Shown here: piece after piece, positions 52,327 to 60,969 of the stretch
How positions within the stretch are numbered: position 1 is the first letter of the stretch
How the letters are laid out: each line of letters starts with the position of its first letter
From: Dysgonomonas mossii DSM 22836
GTDB lineage: Bacteria > Bacteroidota > Bacteroidia > Bacteroidales > Dysgonomonadaceae
Reading direction: 5' to 3'
DNA: 64,000 nucleotides
Assembly: GCF_000213575.1 (NCBI RefSeq)
Contig: NZ_GL892012.1
Coordinates: 42,601-106,600 of the forward strand
The notes under the pieces: generated by a model
Databases searched by the model: none
What the model was told of the DNA's origin: nothing
What the model saw: the letters and a program-made list of their open reading frames with translations, nothing else
Program-made: the position numbers and the translations under genes

Positions 52327-53646
52327 ATGATTGAAAGAATAAAAGAGTTTGTAAAAAGAATAATTCGATTTCTTACGTATGATATCTGGCGGATAAACAA
52401 ACGCGAGAGGTCATCCCGTAAAATGGGATTTTATGATATTATTAAGTCTTTTATCCTTGCTATCAGGAATATTGATGGAGAGCAACTTTTTACACGTGCA
52501 TCAGCATTGACATATAGCACCTTACTGTCTATCGTCCCCATGCTTGCTGTACTGTTTGCGATAGCTCGTGGGTTTGGTTTTCAGAATATTGTAAAGACTC
52601 AGCTCTTTAGCTATTTTGCAGGACAAGAAGAGATCCTGAACAAGGCAACTGCTTTTATCGACAAATCGATCGAATATGCTCAGGGTGGGATTTTTTTAGG
52701 CGTTGGTGTTATCTTGTTGTTGTATACTGTAATCAATCTGCTTTCGAACATAGAAGACAACTTCAATAAAATATGGCAGATAAAAAAAGGGCGCACCTAT
52801 TTTCGGATGTTCACAGACTATCTCGCTCTTATCATTATTGCACCTATTTTTCTTATATGCAATGCAGGTCTTAATATTCTTTTGAGCACTACAGCCGAAC
52901 AACAGTATATACTGGGGCTGGTTATTGGCCCTTTTATGAAAGTTGTTCCTTTTCTTATTACCATTTTACTCTTTACAATACTCTATATTTACATCCCGAA
53001 TACGAAGGTTAAGTTTACCAGTGCCTTATTAGGAGGTGTGTTTACGGGTATATGTTTTCAGGTATTCCAAATGCTGTATATCGGCGGTCAGATATGGATA
53101 TCTAAATACAATGCAATATATGGTAGTTTTGCCGCTTTACCTTTGCTGTTGCTATGGTTGCAACTGACATGGTTTTTTGTTTTGTTTGGTGTGCAGCTAT
53201 CTTTTGCTTATCAGAATGTAAATAAGTTTAGTTTCGAGCACGAAACATCTAAAATAAGTCGTCGCTATAAGGATTTTGTTGCATTACTAATAATGACTTT
53301 GATCGTTAAGCGGTTTGAAAAAGGCGATATGCCTTATACTGCTGATGAACTTTCGGAGCAATATAAAATCCCAACAAAGTTGACAAGCGATACTCTTTTT
53401 TATTTGCAGGATATCGGTCTTATTGTAGAAACTCCATCTCAAAACGCATTAGTACCTGCTTTTATTCCTGCTTTGGATATCAATCATATTACCGTAAGTT
53501 ATCTGTTTGAGAAAATAGAGCAATATGGTTCGGAGGATTTTGTGATTGATACAAATGTAAAATTCAGGAGAGAGTGGGAGACTATTTTAGAAATTAAAGA
53601 GCTTTCGGATAGTGAAAATGGAGACAAACTGCTCAAAAATTTATAA
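52327..53646 (+). CDS. YihY/BrkB family membrane protein
   Basis: Inner-membrane protein, formerly annotated as RNase BN. The core (about residues 40-310) has six helices and the family motif FTRASALTYSTLLSIVPMLA, NLLSNIEDNFNKIWQIKKGR and LGGVFTGICFQVFQMLYIGG. LLLWLQLTWFFVLFGVQLSFA ends the membrane part. An extra C-terminal domain (about 325-439) looks like a winged helix (YTADELSEQYKIPTKLTSDT, LFYLQDIGLIV), common in Bacteroidetes members. Function is not established. The MATE gene follows 9 bp later. Confidence 0.88.
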   Translation: MIERIKEFVKRIIRFLTYDIWRINKRERSSRKMGFYDIIKSFILAIRNIDGEQLFTRASALTYSTLLSIVPMLAVLFAIARGFGFQNIVKTQLFSYFAGQEEILNKATAFIDKSIEYAQGGIFLGVGVILLLYTVINLLSNIEDNFNKIWQIKKGRTYFRMFTDYLALIIIAPIFLICNAGLNILLSTTAEQQYILGLVIGPFMKVVPFLITILLFTILYIYIPNTKVKFTSALLGGVFTGICFQVFQMLYIGGQIWISKYNAIYGSFAALPLLLLWLQLTWFFVLFGVQLSFAYQNVNKFSFEHETSKISRRYKDFVALLIMTLIVKRFEKGDMPYTADELSEQYKIPTKLTSDTLFYLQDIGLIVETPSQNALVPAFIPALDINHITVSYLFEKIEQYGSEDFVIDTNVKFRREWETILEIKELSDSENGDKLLKNL

Positions 53647-53655
53647 TTCATACAC

Positions 53656-55029
53656 GTGAAATCAGGTATTCATAATCTTACCGAGGGAAAAATATTCTCT
53701 ACCTTAATACGCTTGGCTCTGCCGCTGATGGGTACAAGCTTTTTACAGATGGCTTACACGCTCATGGCTATGTCGTGGGTTGGCAGGCTGGGTACTGTAT
53801 CTCATCCCGAAATAGCAACTAAGTCGGAAGCTGCAATTGGTGCTATAGGGATGTTGTTGTGGTTGACTTCATCGGTCGCATATCTAGCTATGATAGGATC
53901 GGAGGTAGCAGTAGGCCAATCGATAGGTGCGAAGAAAATGAAGCGTGCAGCTATATATGCTTCACATTCTACAACTACCTCTATTGTACTTAGCGTGGTA
54001 TGGGTGTCTACACTCTTTATATTTGCTAATCCTATCTTATCTTTTTTCAAATTATCTGCTGATATTACAGCTGATGCGGTGCTTTATTTACGAATACTCA
54101 CGATTAGTCTTCCATTTCAGTTCTTGTCCTATAATTTCGCAGGGATATATAATGGAGCAGGGCGAAGTACTGTTCCGTTCAAAAATAATGCAGCCGGGCT
54201 CGTGTTAAATATGATACTCGACCCTATATTGATGTTTGGTATGGGTATGGGATTGCACGGTGCTGCTATTGGCACAGTTGCTGCGCAATTGTTTGTGTTT
54301 TCTTTGTTCTTTTATCAGATTAAATATGGTAATCGTATTTTAGGCGATTTTTCTTTTTTTATTAGGCCAAAAGCGATTTACCTTAAACGCATAATTTTTC
54401 TGGGAACGCCTGTTTCAATAATGAACTCATTGTATGCCATCATTAATATGAATCTGGCTCGTGTTGCTTCTATTCATGGTGGGCATCTAGGCATGATGGC
54501 TCAGACAACCGGAGGGCAAATAGAGGCGGTTACATGGAATACATCACAGGGCTTTTCTACGGCGTTGAGTGCTTTTGTTGCTCAGAACTATGCTGCTAAT
54601 AAATTGGAAAGAGGTAAAAAGGCATATATCTATACGATACGTGTTATGTTTACGTTAGGAATTTTTGTCAGTATTGCATTTATTTTGTTTGGTGCTCAAA
54701 TTTTTGGAATTATTGTTCCCGAAGAGAATGCTATGCGAGCCGGAGCCGAATATTTGTTTGTAATGGGTTTAGTGCAGATTTTTATGATGTTTGAGTTGAC
54801 TACACAAGGTATGTTTAATGGTATTGGCCGTACGGTAGAGCCTGCCGTGATAAGTATTACATTCAATGCGCTACGCATCCCTTTGGCCTATTATCTGGCT
54901 TCGCAAATGGGTATTGTTGGTGTATGGTGGGCAATTGCTATATCTACGGTTTGTAAAGGCATAATACTGCCTGTTTGGTTTACGGTAGTCTATAAAAGAG
55001 TACAAAAACGAAGACCTAAGATTGCATAA
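53656..55029 (+). CDS. MATE family efflux transporter
   Basis: Multidrug/Na+ (or H+) antiporter of 457 residues with twelve hydrophobic segments in two halves. The first half opens LIRLALPLMGTSFLQMAYTL, followed by WVGRLG, and the second opens IIFLGTPVSIMNSLYAIINM. LNMILDPILMFGMGMGLHGA (the conserved DP motif) ends the first half. The start is GTG at 53656, 9 bp after the BrkB stop; no ATG fits the family N-terminus. It is presumably cotranscribed with the BrkB gene. Confidence 0.9.
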   Translation: MKSGIHNLTEGKIFSTLIRLALPLMGTSFLQMAYTLMAMSWVGRLGTVSHPEIATKSEAAIGAIGMLLWLTSSVAYLAMIGSEVAVGQSIGAKKMKRAAIYASHSTTTSIVLSVVWVSTLFIFANPILSFFKLSADITADAVLYLRILTISLPFQFLSYNFAGIYNGAGRSTVPFKNNAAGLVLNMILDPILMFGMGMGLHGAAIGTVAAQLFVFSLFFYQIKYGNRILGDFSFFIRPKAIYLKRIIFLGTPVSIMNSLYAIINMNLARVASIHGGHLGMMAQTTGGQIEAVTWNTSQGFSTALSAFVAQNYAANKLERGKKAYIYTIRVMFTLGIFVSIAFILFGAQIFGIIVPEENAMRAGAEYLFVMGLVQIFMMFELTTQGMFNGIGRTVEPAVISITFNALRIPLAYYLASQMGIVGVWWAIAISTVCKGIILPVWFTVVYKRVQKRRPKIA

Positions 55030-55041
55030 TCAGAATAAAAA

Positions 55042-55061
55042 AAGAGGCTTTAAAGCCTCTT
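55042..55061 (-). terminator. Terminator of queC-queF (also ends the MATE gene)
   Basis: Perfect 20-bp palindrome AAGAGGCTTTAAAGCCTCTT with a T-run on the minus strand, just past the queF stop. Confidence 0.8.
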
Positions 55062-55063
55062 AA

Positions 55064-55531
55064 CTATTTATATATTTGCTGTGCGTTATGATTTATCAGA
55101 CGCTCTTCTGCTAGTCGCTCGAACTTCGTACCCGGACGTCCATAGTTGCAAAACGGATAAATACTAATTCCTCCACGTGGCGTAAATATTCCTACTACTT
55201 CGATATATTTCGGATTCATCAGCTTAATAAGGTCTTTCATCATAATATTTACACAGTCTTCATGGAATGCTCCATGATTACGAAAGCTAAATAAGTATAA
55301 CTTAAGACTCTTGCTTTCTACCATTTTTACATCAGGTATGTAGTTGATGTGTATTGTTGCAAAATCGGGTTGTCCCGTAATAGGGCATAGGCTTGTAAAC
55401 TCCGGGCAGTTGAATGTTACCCAATAGTCATTATCCTGATGTTTGTTCTCAAACGCTTCTAATACTTCAGGAGCGTAATTGTCTTTATATTCGGTTTTTG
55501 CGCCTAAATGGCTAAGTCCTTCTATTGTCAT
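55064..55531 (-). CDS. queF: NADPH-dependent 7-cyano-7-deazaguanine reductase
   Basis: Reduces preQ0 to preQ1 in queuosine synthesis. The catalytic Cys is in [20 protein letters not shown] (about residue 50), with the nucleotide-binding [20 protein letters not shown] and DCVNIMM following. At 155 residues it is the short, type I (unimodular) form. It follows queC with 1 bp between stop and start, so the pair catalyses consecutive steps from one mRNA. Confidence 0.95.
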   Translation of the reverse strand: MTIEGLSHLGAKTEYKDNYAPEVLEAFENKHQDNDYWVTFNCPEFTSLCPITGQPDFATIHINYIPDVKMVESKSLKLYLFSFRNHGAFHEDCVNIMMKDLIKLMNPKYIEVVGIFTPRGGISIYPFCNYGRPGTKFERLAEERLINHNAQQIYK

Positions 55532-55532
55532 A

Positions 55533-56189
55533 TTATAGTTTTGTCTTTAAATAATTGTTTAATCCTTGTTTGCGCAATTTGCAAGAAGGGCAGTGTCCGC
55601 AACCATCGGCAATGATACCGTTGTAGCAGGTCAGGGTTTGAGTGCGAATGATATCGAAAACACCCAGTTCGTCCGCTAATTGCCATACAGCAGTTTTATC
55701 TCTCCACATCAATGGTGTATGTATCTGAAAATGTTCGTCCATAGCCAGATTAATGGAAGCATTCGCTGAAAGTATGAAAGTGTCTCTGCAGTCGGGGTAA
55801 CCACTGTAATCGGCTTCTGATACTCCTGTTACAATGTGGCGTATACCGTGCGAGCGGGCGATGACAGCCGCAAAAGTAAGAAATAATAAATTGCGTCCCG
55901 GTACAAACGTATTTGGATAAGAGTCTGCCGGTTTTTCCTGATCCATAACAATATCGCTTGTCAAAGAGTTGACAGATAGTTGGCTGATAATAGAGGCATC
56001 CAGCAGTTGGAACGGCACATTCGCTTTTTCGGCAATAGATTTTGCCACTTCCACCTCTTTGGAGTGACGTTGCCCGTAAGTAAAACACAGCGTGCGGACG
56101 GATGAGAAATTTTCTAATGCCCAGTAAAGGCATGTTGTTGAATCTTGTCCACCCGAAAACAAGACCAACGCTGATTCTTTTTTATTCAT
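55533..56189 (-). CDS. queC: 7-cyano-7-deazaguanine synthase
   Basis: Converts 7-carboxy-7-deazaguanine to preQ0 using ATP and ammonia. The PP-loop is [16 protein letters not shown] (about residues 10-25). [17 protein letters not shown] is the conserved core, and the C-terminal zinc site is [19 protein letters not shown] (four Cys). At 218 residues it is normal. First gene of queC-queF; queD and queE are elsewhere. I looked for a preQ1 riboswitch in the leader and found none. Confidence 0.95.
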   Translation of the reverse strand: MNKKESALVLFSGGQDSTTCLYWALENFSSVRTLCFTYGQRHSKEVEVAKSIAEKANVPFQLLDASIISQLSVNSLTSDIVMDQEKPADSYPNTFVPGRNLLFLTFAAVIARSHGIRHIVTGVSEADYSGYPDCRDTFILSANASINLAMDEHFQIHTPLMWRDKTAVWQLADELGVFDIIRTQTLTCYNGIIADGCGHCPSCKLRKQGLNNYLKTKL

Positions 56190-56292
56190 TCTATAACTTT
56201 GTTTTTTACGTGGTTAATCCTAAGATACACGGATGAGAAATCTCTCTTCGGCTACAAAAGTAAGGATTTTAAAAGATTCTTTCCGAAAATAT

Positions 56293-56323
56293 TTTCTTAA
56301 AAAGAATAATTATTATACTTTTG
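56293..56323 (+). promoter_or_regulatory. Promoter of tRNA-Lys
   Basis: TTTC (56293-56296) as a -33 and TACTTTTG (56316-56323) as the -7 box, at the usual 19-20 bp spacing, ending 12 bp before the tRNA. Confidence 0.65.
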
Positions 56324-56335
56324 CACTCACCAAAC

Positions 56336-56408
56336 GACTCCGTAGCTCAGCTGGTAGAGCAATTGACTCTTAATCAATGGGTCGAGGGTTCGAGCCCCTC
56401 CGGGGTCA
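56336..56408 (+). tRNA. tRNA-Lys (CTT)
   Basis: Full cloverleaf of 73 nt. Acceptor GACTCCG pairs with CGGGGTC (one T-G pair). D arm: GCTCAGCTGGTAGAGC. Anticodon stem ATTGA/TCAAT with loop CTCTTAA gives anticodon CTT (56369-56371). T arm: GAGGGTTCGAGCCCCTC. Discriminator A; CCA is not encoded. Its 3' end is copied at 56581-56602, next to an integrase, so it is a likely attachment site. Confidence 0.97.
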
Positions 56409-56413
56409 CAAAA
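56392..56413 (+). repeat. tRNA 3' end, att copy 1
   Basis: GAGCCCCTCCGGGGTCACAA plus AAG; matches copy 2 at 56581-56602 (GACCCCTCCGAGGTCACAAA plus AG) at all but two positions (one missing base, one G/A change). Confidence 0.6.
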
Positions 56414-56444
56414 GGCCAGAGTCAAATCTGAGCCAATGAAAATG

Positions 56445-56478
56445 AAACCTTCTAAATAGTAGATTTAGAAGGTTTTTC
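56445..56478 (+). terminator. Terminator of tRNA-Lys
   Basis: AACCTTCTAAAT / ATTTAGAAGGTT stem (12 bp) with a short loop and T-run. Confidence 0.85.
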
Positions 56479-56580
56479 TTTTGTATGAATGCCTACTCTA
56501 AATCGTTCCGAAGTCATTACTTATAAACTTGATTTATTGATTAAACGATTGAATATCAATTCAAAGATGGTATAAAAAAC

Positions 56581-56602
56581 GACCCCTCCGAGGTCACAAA
56601 AG
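56581..56602 (+). repeat. Degenerate tRNA-Lys 3' end, att copy 2
   Basis: Copy of the tRNA 3' end about 190 bp after copy 1, followed by its own terminator-like hairpin (56631-56667). No matching tRNA body precedes it. Consistent with an old integration that displaced a tRNA tail; the rest of 56479-56867 is AT-rich without genes. Confidence 0.6.
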
Positions 56603-56630
56603 TCAAAGTATAGACTAAGACAAATTAAAG

Positions 56631-56667
56631 AAAAGCCATCTGAGAATTAGATTTCAGGTGGCTTTTT
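56631..56667 (+). terminator. Second terminator, after the att copy
   Basis: AAAAGCCATCTGA / TCAGGTGGCTTTT (13 bp, one G-U pair) with T-run, placed after the tRNA-tail copy in the same order as the true tRNA terminator. Confidence 0.8.
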
Positions 56668-56867
56668 ATTGTTTTTGAAAGACAGCTTAGGATGATAAAA
56701 AAGACATTTAAAAGCCATAAATCGTTACTAAATCGTTACTATTTTTTGACACTAAATTTTAGTAACGATTTACTAAATAAACATCTCATTTACTACAAGT
56801 TGTCATAGAGTTGTCTAAGATTCTTCAATAACAAAAACTGTAATTTGTAACATTAAAATTGAAGATT

Positions 56868-58085
56868 ATGAAGTCAACATTCAGAACACTTTTCTATTTA
56901 AGAAAGAATCAACCTAAAAGTAATGGTATGTATCCGATTATGCTCCGGATAACGATCAACAGTAAGGTTACACAATTTAGCACAAAGATTGATATTCATC
57001 CGAACCAATGGGATGCAAAAGCCGGAAAAGCAAAAGGTAGAACAGAAGAAATTGCAGAAATAAACAGAAAACTCACCAATCTATCCTCGCGTATAGACAA
57101 AGCATACAATAAGAGAATGGAAGAAAATGGGTATGCTCTTCCCGAAGAAATAAAGAATGATTTATTGGGTACAGATACTGCTCATAAAACTTTAATATAT
57201 TATTTTACCAAACACAATGAACAATATCAGCAAAAAGTTGGTAAAAATACGACATACACTACATACAAAAGATATGAATTAGTTAAGACAAGACTGATTG
57301 AGTTTTTATCAGAAAAATATAACCTAACAGATATCTCTATTCGAGAAATGAATACTATATTATTGGAAGATTTCTATTTGTACCTCAGAAATAAATCAGA
57401 AATAAATAATAATACTGCAATGAAGTTCTTACAACGACTACGCAGGGTTATTAATTTTATTATAAAAGGGCATGGAGAAACAATTCCAGATCCATTCATA
57501 AATTTCAAATTTCATTATGATGAAGTTGAGCGGGAAATATTGACTTTAGATGAGATTAATACAATCTACACAAAAGTATTCGCATCAAAAAGATTATCTC
57601 AGGTCCGTGATATTTTCATCTTTTCATGTTTTACGGGACTTTCTTACATAGATGTTTTTAACCTTGCAGAATCTAACATTCAACAAGCTTTTGATCAAAG
57701 TTTGTGGATAATGACTAAAAGGAGTAAGACCGGAGTAAAAGTCAAAGTACGATTGTTAGATATTCCTTATAAGATACTTGAGAAGTATAAAGGAAAACAA
57801 AAGAATGGAAAAGTATTACCTGTAATTACTAATCAAAAAATGAATGATTATTTGAAAGAGATAGCTGCAATTTGTAATATTGATAAAACTTTAACTTTTC
57901 ACATAGCAAGACATTCATTTGCGACTTCCATAGCTTTGTCAAATGGTGTCCCAATAGAAAGTGTTTCTAAAATGTTAGGACATAAAGACATCAAAACTAC
58001 TCAGATTTATGCAAAAATTACTGACTTGAAAGTCAGTAAAGACATGGAGGACTTATCGAAAAGGATTAATATGAAAGTAGGTTAA
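56868..58085 (+). CDS. int: IntDOT-like tyrosine recombinase (conjugative element integrase)
   Basis: Site-specific recombinase of 405 residues, start chosen at ATG 56868 (an in-frame TTG lies three codons upstream). An N-terminal arm-binding domain (MKSTFRTLFYLRKNQPKSNG, MYPIMLRITINSK), a core-binding domain, and a catalytic domain are present. The active-site set is Lys287 (RSKTG), His345 and Arg348 (HIARHSF), His372 (GHKDI) and Tyr381 (QIYAKI). The usual first arginine is replaced by Ser259 (FTGLSYIDV), as recalled for IntDOT, whose catalytic residues have nearly the same numbers. Placed next to tRNA-Lys and its att copy, it is probably the integrase of the island to its right. Confidence 0.92.
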   Translation: MKSTFRTLFYLRKNQPKSNGMYPIMLRITINSKVTQFSTKIDIHPNQWDAKAGKAKGRTEEIAEINRKLTNLSSRIDKAYNKRMEENGYALPEEIKNDLLGTDTAHKTLIYYFTKHNEQYQQKVGKNTTYTTYKRYELVKTRLIEFLSEKYNLTDISIREMNTILLEDFYLYLRNKSEINNNTAMKFLQRLRRVINFIIKGHGETIPDPFINFKFHYDEVEREILTLDEINTIYTKVFASKRLSQVRDIFIFSCFTGLSYIDVFNLAESNIQQAFDQSLWIMTKRSKTGVKVKVRLLDIPYKILEKYKGKQKNGKVLPVITNQKMNDYLKEIAAICNIDKTLTFHIARHSFATSIALSNGVPIESVSKMLGHKDIKTTQIYAKITDLKVSKDMEDLSKRINMKVG

Positions 58086-58116
58086 ATAAGAAAGGTGCAT
58101 TTGCACCTTTCTTATT
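58085..58116. terminator. Bidirectional terminator between integrase and histone H1
   Basis: AATAAGAAAGGTGCA / TGCACCTTTCTTATT, a 15-bp perfect stem with a 2-nt spacer. It overlaps the integrase stop on one side and the histone H1 stop on the other. Confidence 0.85.
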
Positions 58117-58288
58117 TCTTAGAATCCTCGATAGACACTTTTCTGAATTCTTTTAAAGCCTTCTCAATAGCCAAAGATGTTTTTCTAGCTCTTGTTCCTG
58201 CCGCTTTATTACCGTTTTCTACTTGTGATGTTGCATCTTTTGCGAAATCTGCAAATAGTTGATTCAAGTTCTCTACTAAGTTTTTCAT
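58112..58288 (-). CDS. Histone H1-like small basic protein
   Basis: A 58-residue protein not covered by long-ORF criteria. On the minus strand from ATG 58288 it reads MKNLVENLNQLFADFAKDAT, then SQVENGNKAAGTRARKTSLA, then IEKALKEFRKVSIEDSKK. The NKAAGTRARKTSLxIEKxxKEFRKxSI pattern is that of Bacteroidetes histone H1-like (Hc1-type) proteins, which are thought to bind DNA as nucleoid proteins. It ends in a shared terminator with the integrase. Whether it belongs to the island or to the host is unknown. Confidence 0.85.
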   Translation of the reverse strand: MKNLVENLNQLFADFAKDATSQVENGNKAAGTRARKTSLAIEKALKEFRKVSIEDSKK

Positions 58289-58376
58289 TATTTTCTATTT
58301 TTAAATTGAAGCACAAAGATAAATTTGTTTTCGAAACATTGAATATCTTTGTAAATAAAGATCAACTAAAATAACT

Positions 58377-58991
58377 ATGAAAGTTTTACTTATAAACGGA
58401 AGTCCACGAGGTAAAGGTAATACATATATTGCTCTATCAGAGGTTGCATCCGCATTAGAGGGTTGTGGTATTGAAACCGAAATTATCTCCATTGGAGCCA
58501 AAGCTGTACAAGGCTGTATCGCCTGTAATAAATGTATGGAACTAGGGCGATGTGCTTTCCAAGATAAATTATACAATACTGTAAGAGAGAAAATTCAAGA
58601 TGCGGATGGCCTGGTAGTCGGCTCACCGACCTATTACGCCGGACCTAACGGTTCACTCTGTGCTTTGCTCGACCGGGTCTTTTATTCCAGTTCCCAATAT
58701 TTGAAATACAAGCCTGCTGCTGCAATAGCAGTTTGTCGTCGCGGAGGGGCAAGTGCCACATTCGACCGGTTAAACAAATATTTTACAATTACCAATATGC
58801 CTGTTGTTCCTTCTCAATATTGGAACAGTGTTCATGGCCGGCTTCCGGGAGAAGCCGCTCAGGATGGTGAAGGTTTGCAAACGATGCGTACCCTCGGACG
58901 GAATATGGCATGACTATTGAAAAACCTGAAATCCGGCACAGAAGCTGTACCTGAACCCGAAGCTCGTATAATAACGAACTTTATCCGTTAA
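58377..58991 (+). pseudogene. NADPH-dependent FMN reductase/flavodoxin-fold protein interrupted by in-frame TGA
   Basis: The first 178 codons give a flavodoxin-fold reductase: LLINGSPRGKGNTYIALSE at the FMN-binding loop, GCIACNKCMELGRCAF (Cys cluster), VVGSPTYYAGPNGSLCALLD and GGASATFDRLNKYF. At 58911-58913 a TGA follows NMA. The same frame then continues for 25 codons, LLKNLKSGTEAVPEPEARII then TNFIR, to a TAA at 58989-58991. That tail is the family's normal C-terminus, and the position is normally aromatic (often Trp, TGG), so a TGG-to-TGA change is likely. The truncated protein lacks the last helix. Recoding or sequencing error cannot be excluded. Confidence 0.8.
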
Positions 58992-58997
58992 TCCATC

Positions 58998-59597
58998 ATG
59001 GATGAAATACCGAGAATGATTTTTCAGTTCGAAAAGAAAGAGAGTAACAATACAATCCCGGCAAGACTCGTAAAAAAGCTATCTGGCCGTATTGGAATGG
59101 ACGAAATCCATGAGATTACCTACCTTATTCAGAGTAGCAATAAAGGAAAGCAACAGCTATATAATTTTATTTTCGATGAAGATGACACAGTTGTGACTAA
59201 TGCTTTGTGGATAATGACACATTTTTCGCTATCTGAAAATAAGTGGCTATACTCAAAACAGAATGAAATGATAGACAAGTTATTGGCTGCCAGACATCCT
59301 TCCCATTTACGTTTGCTTCTCCATCTGCTTTACAGGCAGCCGTTAGCAGATCCGCCCCGCGTAGACTTTCTCGATTATTGCCTGGAGGAAATGGTTGCTA
59401 TGAAAGAAGCTCCCGGCACAACTACCCTTTGTATGAAACTAGCCTATGAAATGTGCCGGATGATTCCCGAATTATTACAGGAATATCGTGTGGCATTGGA
59501 TATGATAGAAGCATCACAGTTACCCCCTTCGTTAAAAACCACACGAAAGAATATACTGAAAGCTACGCTAAAAGGAAAAAGCCTACAAATCTATTAA
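58998..59597 (+). CDS. Helical protein of unknown function
   Basis: Protein of 199 residues, no signal peptide, rich in Leu and charged residues. It is all-helical with HEAT-like pairs (DEIHEITYLIQSSNKGKQQL, TVVTNALWIMTHFSLSENKW, HLRLLLHLLYRQPLADPPRV). I do not recognise the family. It starts 6 bp after the restored end of the flavin-reductase frame, so both probably share an mRNA and function. Its stop overlaps the convergent neighbour by 4 bp. Confidence 0.6.
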   Translation: MDEIPRMIFQFEKKESNNTIPARLVKKLSGRIGMDEIHEITYLIQSSNKGKQQLYNFIFDEDDTVVTNALWIMTHFSLSENKWLYSKQNEMIDKLLAARHPSHLRLLLHLLYRQPLADPPRVDFLDYCLEEMVAMKEAPGTTTLCMKLAYEMCRMIPELLQEYRVALDMIEASQLPPSLKTTRKNILKATLKGKSLQIY

Positions 59598-60283
59598 TTG
59601 GAATCCGTATTTTGATAGATGCCGGGTGGTACTATAATTTCTTCTTTCTCGTTTTTCTCTATATTATAACAACTTAAAACTAGATTTAAGTCCTCCCATC
59701 TTACAAAATCGGCATCATCGTAAACATCATAACCGCCCTCCAGACAATCGATAATATCATGCTGAAATTTTGGTTCAGCCATAGGGTTTTCAAAATCGAC
59801 AATGAGTGTACTCCACGGCGCACCCCATATACAACCAGACACAGCCAACAAATTATTTAGAGGATTATAGTGTACGTCTGTCCAGATAAAATATTCCCGA
59901 CCATCCAGCACACATTGCGGATAATACTGGAATTCTTTATTGTTTGCCAAATCGAAAACTGTATATCCATATAATTCCTGCCTGTAAACTAAATATTTAT
60001 TGCCATTCCGGTGATAAATAAAAGTATGAAATTCAGCATCGTTATCAAAGCTATTCCATATGTGGATGGTTTCTCCATTGCTATCCAACAATACATTACT
60101 ATTACCATGCAGATTACAGCCATTCACTTTTCCTCTATATGTAGTTTTGAGTATTTTGTAATCCTCTGGAAGAGTGATGGTTTCGTCCTCTTCCCTGTTG
60201 TCTTCTGAAAACAAAGGTTGGAATTTCGCACATTCTTCCCTGTATTTATCTGAATATGCTGCGTTTCTAAGCGCCTCATTCAT
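59594..60283 (-). CDS. Protein of unknown function in an immunity-like cluster
   Basis: Protein of 229 residues, cytoplasmic (no signal). It has a short charged N-terminus (RNAAYSDKYREECAKFQPLF) and then many short beta strands with aromatic residues (YLVYRQELYGYTVFDLANNK, FIWTDVHYNPLNNLLAVSGC, WSTLIVDFENP), suggesting a beta-propeller-like or WD-like layout. Not recognised as a named family. It is last in a three-gene minus-strand run with the SUKH and EF-Tu-like genes (4-bp and 13-bp gaps), so a role as an immunity protein is plausible but unproven. Confidence 0.55.
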   Translation of the reverse strand: MNEALRNAAYSDKYREECAKFQPLFSEDNREEDETITLPEDYKILKTTYRGKVNGCNLHGNSNVLLDSNGETIHIWNSFDNDAEFHTFIYHRNGNKYLVYRQELYGYTVFDLANNKEFQYYPQCVLDGREYFIWTDVHYNPLNNLLAVSGCIWGAPWSTLIVDFENPMAEPKFQHDIIDCLEGGYDVYDDADFVRWEDLNLVLSCYNIEKNEKEEIIVPPGIYQNTDSN

Positions 60284-60287
60284 AGTT

Positions 60288-60956
60288 TTATACTTTTATC
60301 AAAGCTTGCTTCCATTCATTAATGACAGAAGATTCACTCATTAGCTTTTTACTATCAGAATCATAGAAAATTTCTAAAATCCAGTCTTCTGTCCCAACAC
60401 AACCAATATTTGACCAGTTAGTTATGAACTCAATAAAACTATCAGCAAGGTGGCTTCCATGGAAATCGCTGCCATCATGGCTTAAAAATATAACCGGGCA
60501 GCCGTTTTCCGTACTTACCCTATCAAAAACGATCATGTCACCGTTACCGACTTCCAAAAACGGGATTTTATTATGCCATATTTTGTCATACTCATTATTC
60601 GGATCGGGGAAACATTTAGCAACCCAGTCCAGATAGTTTTTGTACATTCTGTCTAATTGTGAGAAATCCCATAAAATTCCATCACTGCCTCCACAAAAGA
60701 TAGCTTCGAATGACTCGATCTCATCATCATCCATATGCCAGTTTAAATCAATACCGGAAGAATATTCACATAATATATGTTTAAAATCAGAAGGTAATTC
60801 TATATCCAAACTTTTTTCTAAAGTTTTTATTTCTTCTAATGCGATAGGGTCTTTAATAACTATTTTACTATAATCCCAGTTTCTAGTCTCTGCAATAGAC
60901 ATTATCCATGACCAGTCTGACTGCCATCTATTCCACAATGTTTTGTTTAGTTCCAT
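60288..60956 (-). CDS. SMI1/KNR4 (SUKH) family protein
   Basis: SUKH superfamily protein of 222 residues, typical of immunity proteins in polymorphic toxin loci. The signature segments are seen: EIKTLEKSLDIELPSDFKHI then LCEYSSGIDL, GGSDGILWDFSQL, KIPFLEVGNGDMIVFDR, PVIFLSHDGSDFHGSHLA and a C-terminal helical part. No toxin gene lies in the window beside it. Neighbours on the same strand are a 229-aa unknown and an EF-Tu-domain-III-like gene. Confidence 0.82.
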   Translation of the reverse strand: MELNKTLWNRWQSDWSWIMSIAETRNWDYSKIVIKDPIALEEIKTLEKSLDIELPSDFKHILCEYSSGIDLNWHMDDDEIESFEAIFCGGSDGILWDFSQLDRMYKNYLDWVAKCFPDPNNEYDKIWHNKIPFLEVGNGDMIVFDRVSTENGCPVIFLSHDGSDFHGSHLADSFIEFITNWSNIGCVGTEDWILEIFYDSDSKKLMSESSVINEWKQALIKV

Positions 60957-60969
60957 GTTATATCTTCTG

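Noticed and set aside
56190..56335. preQ1 riboswitch before queC
   Set aside because: No match to the short preQ1-I core on the minus strand.
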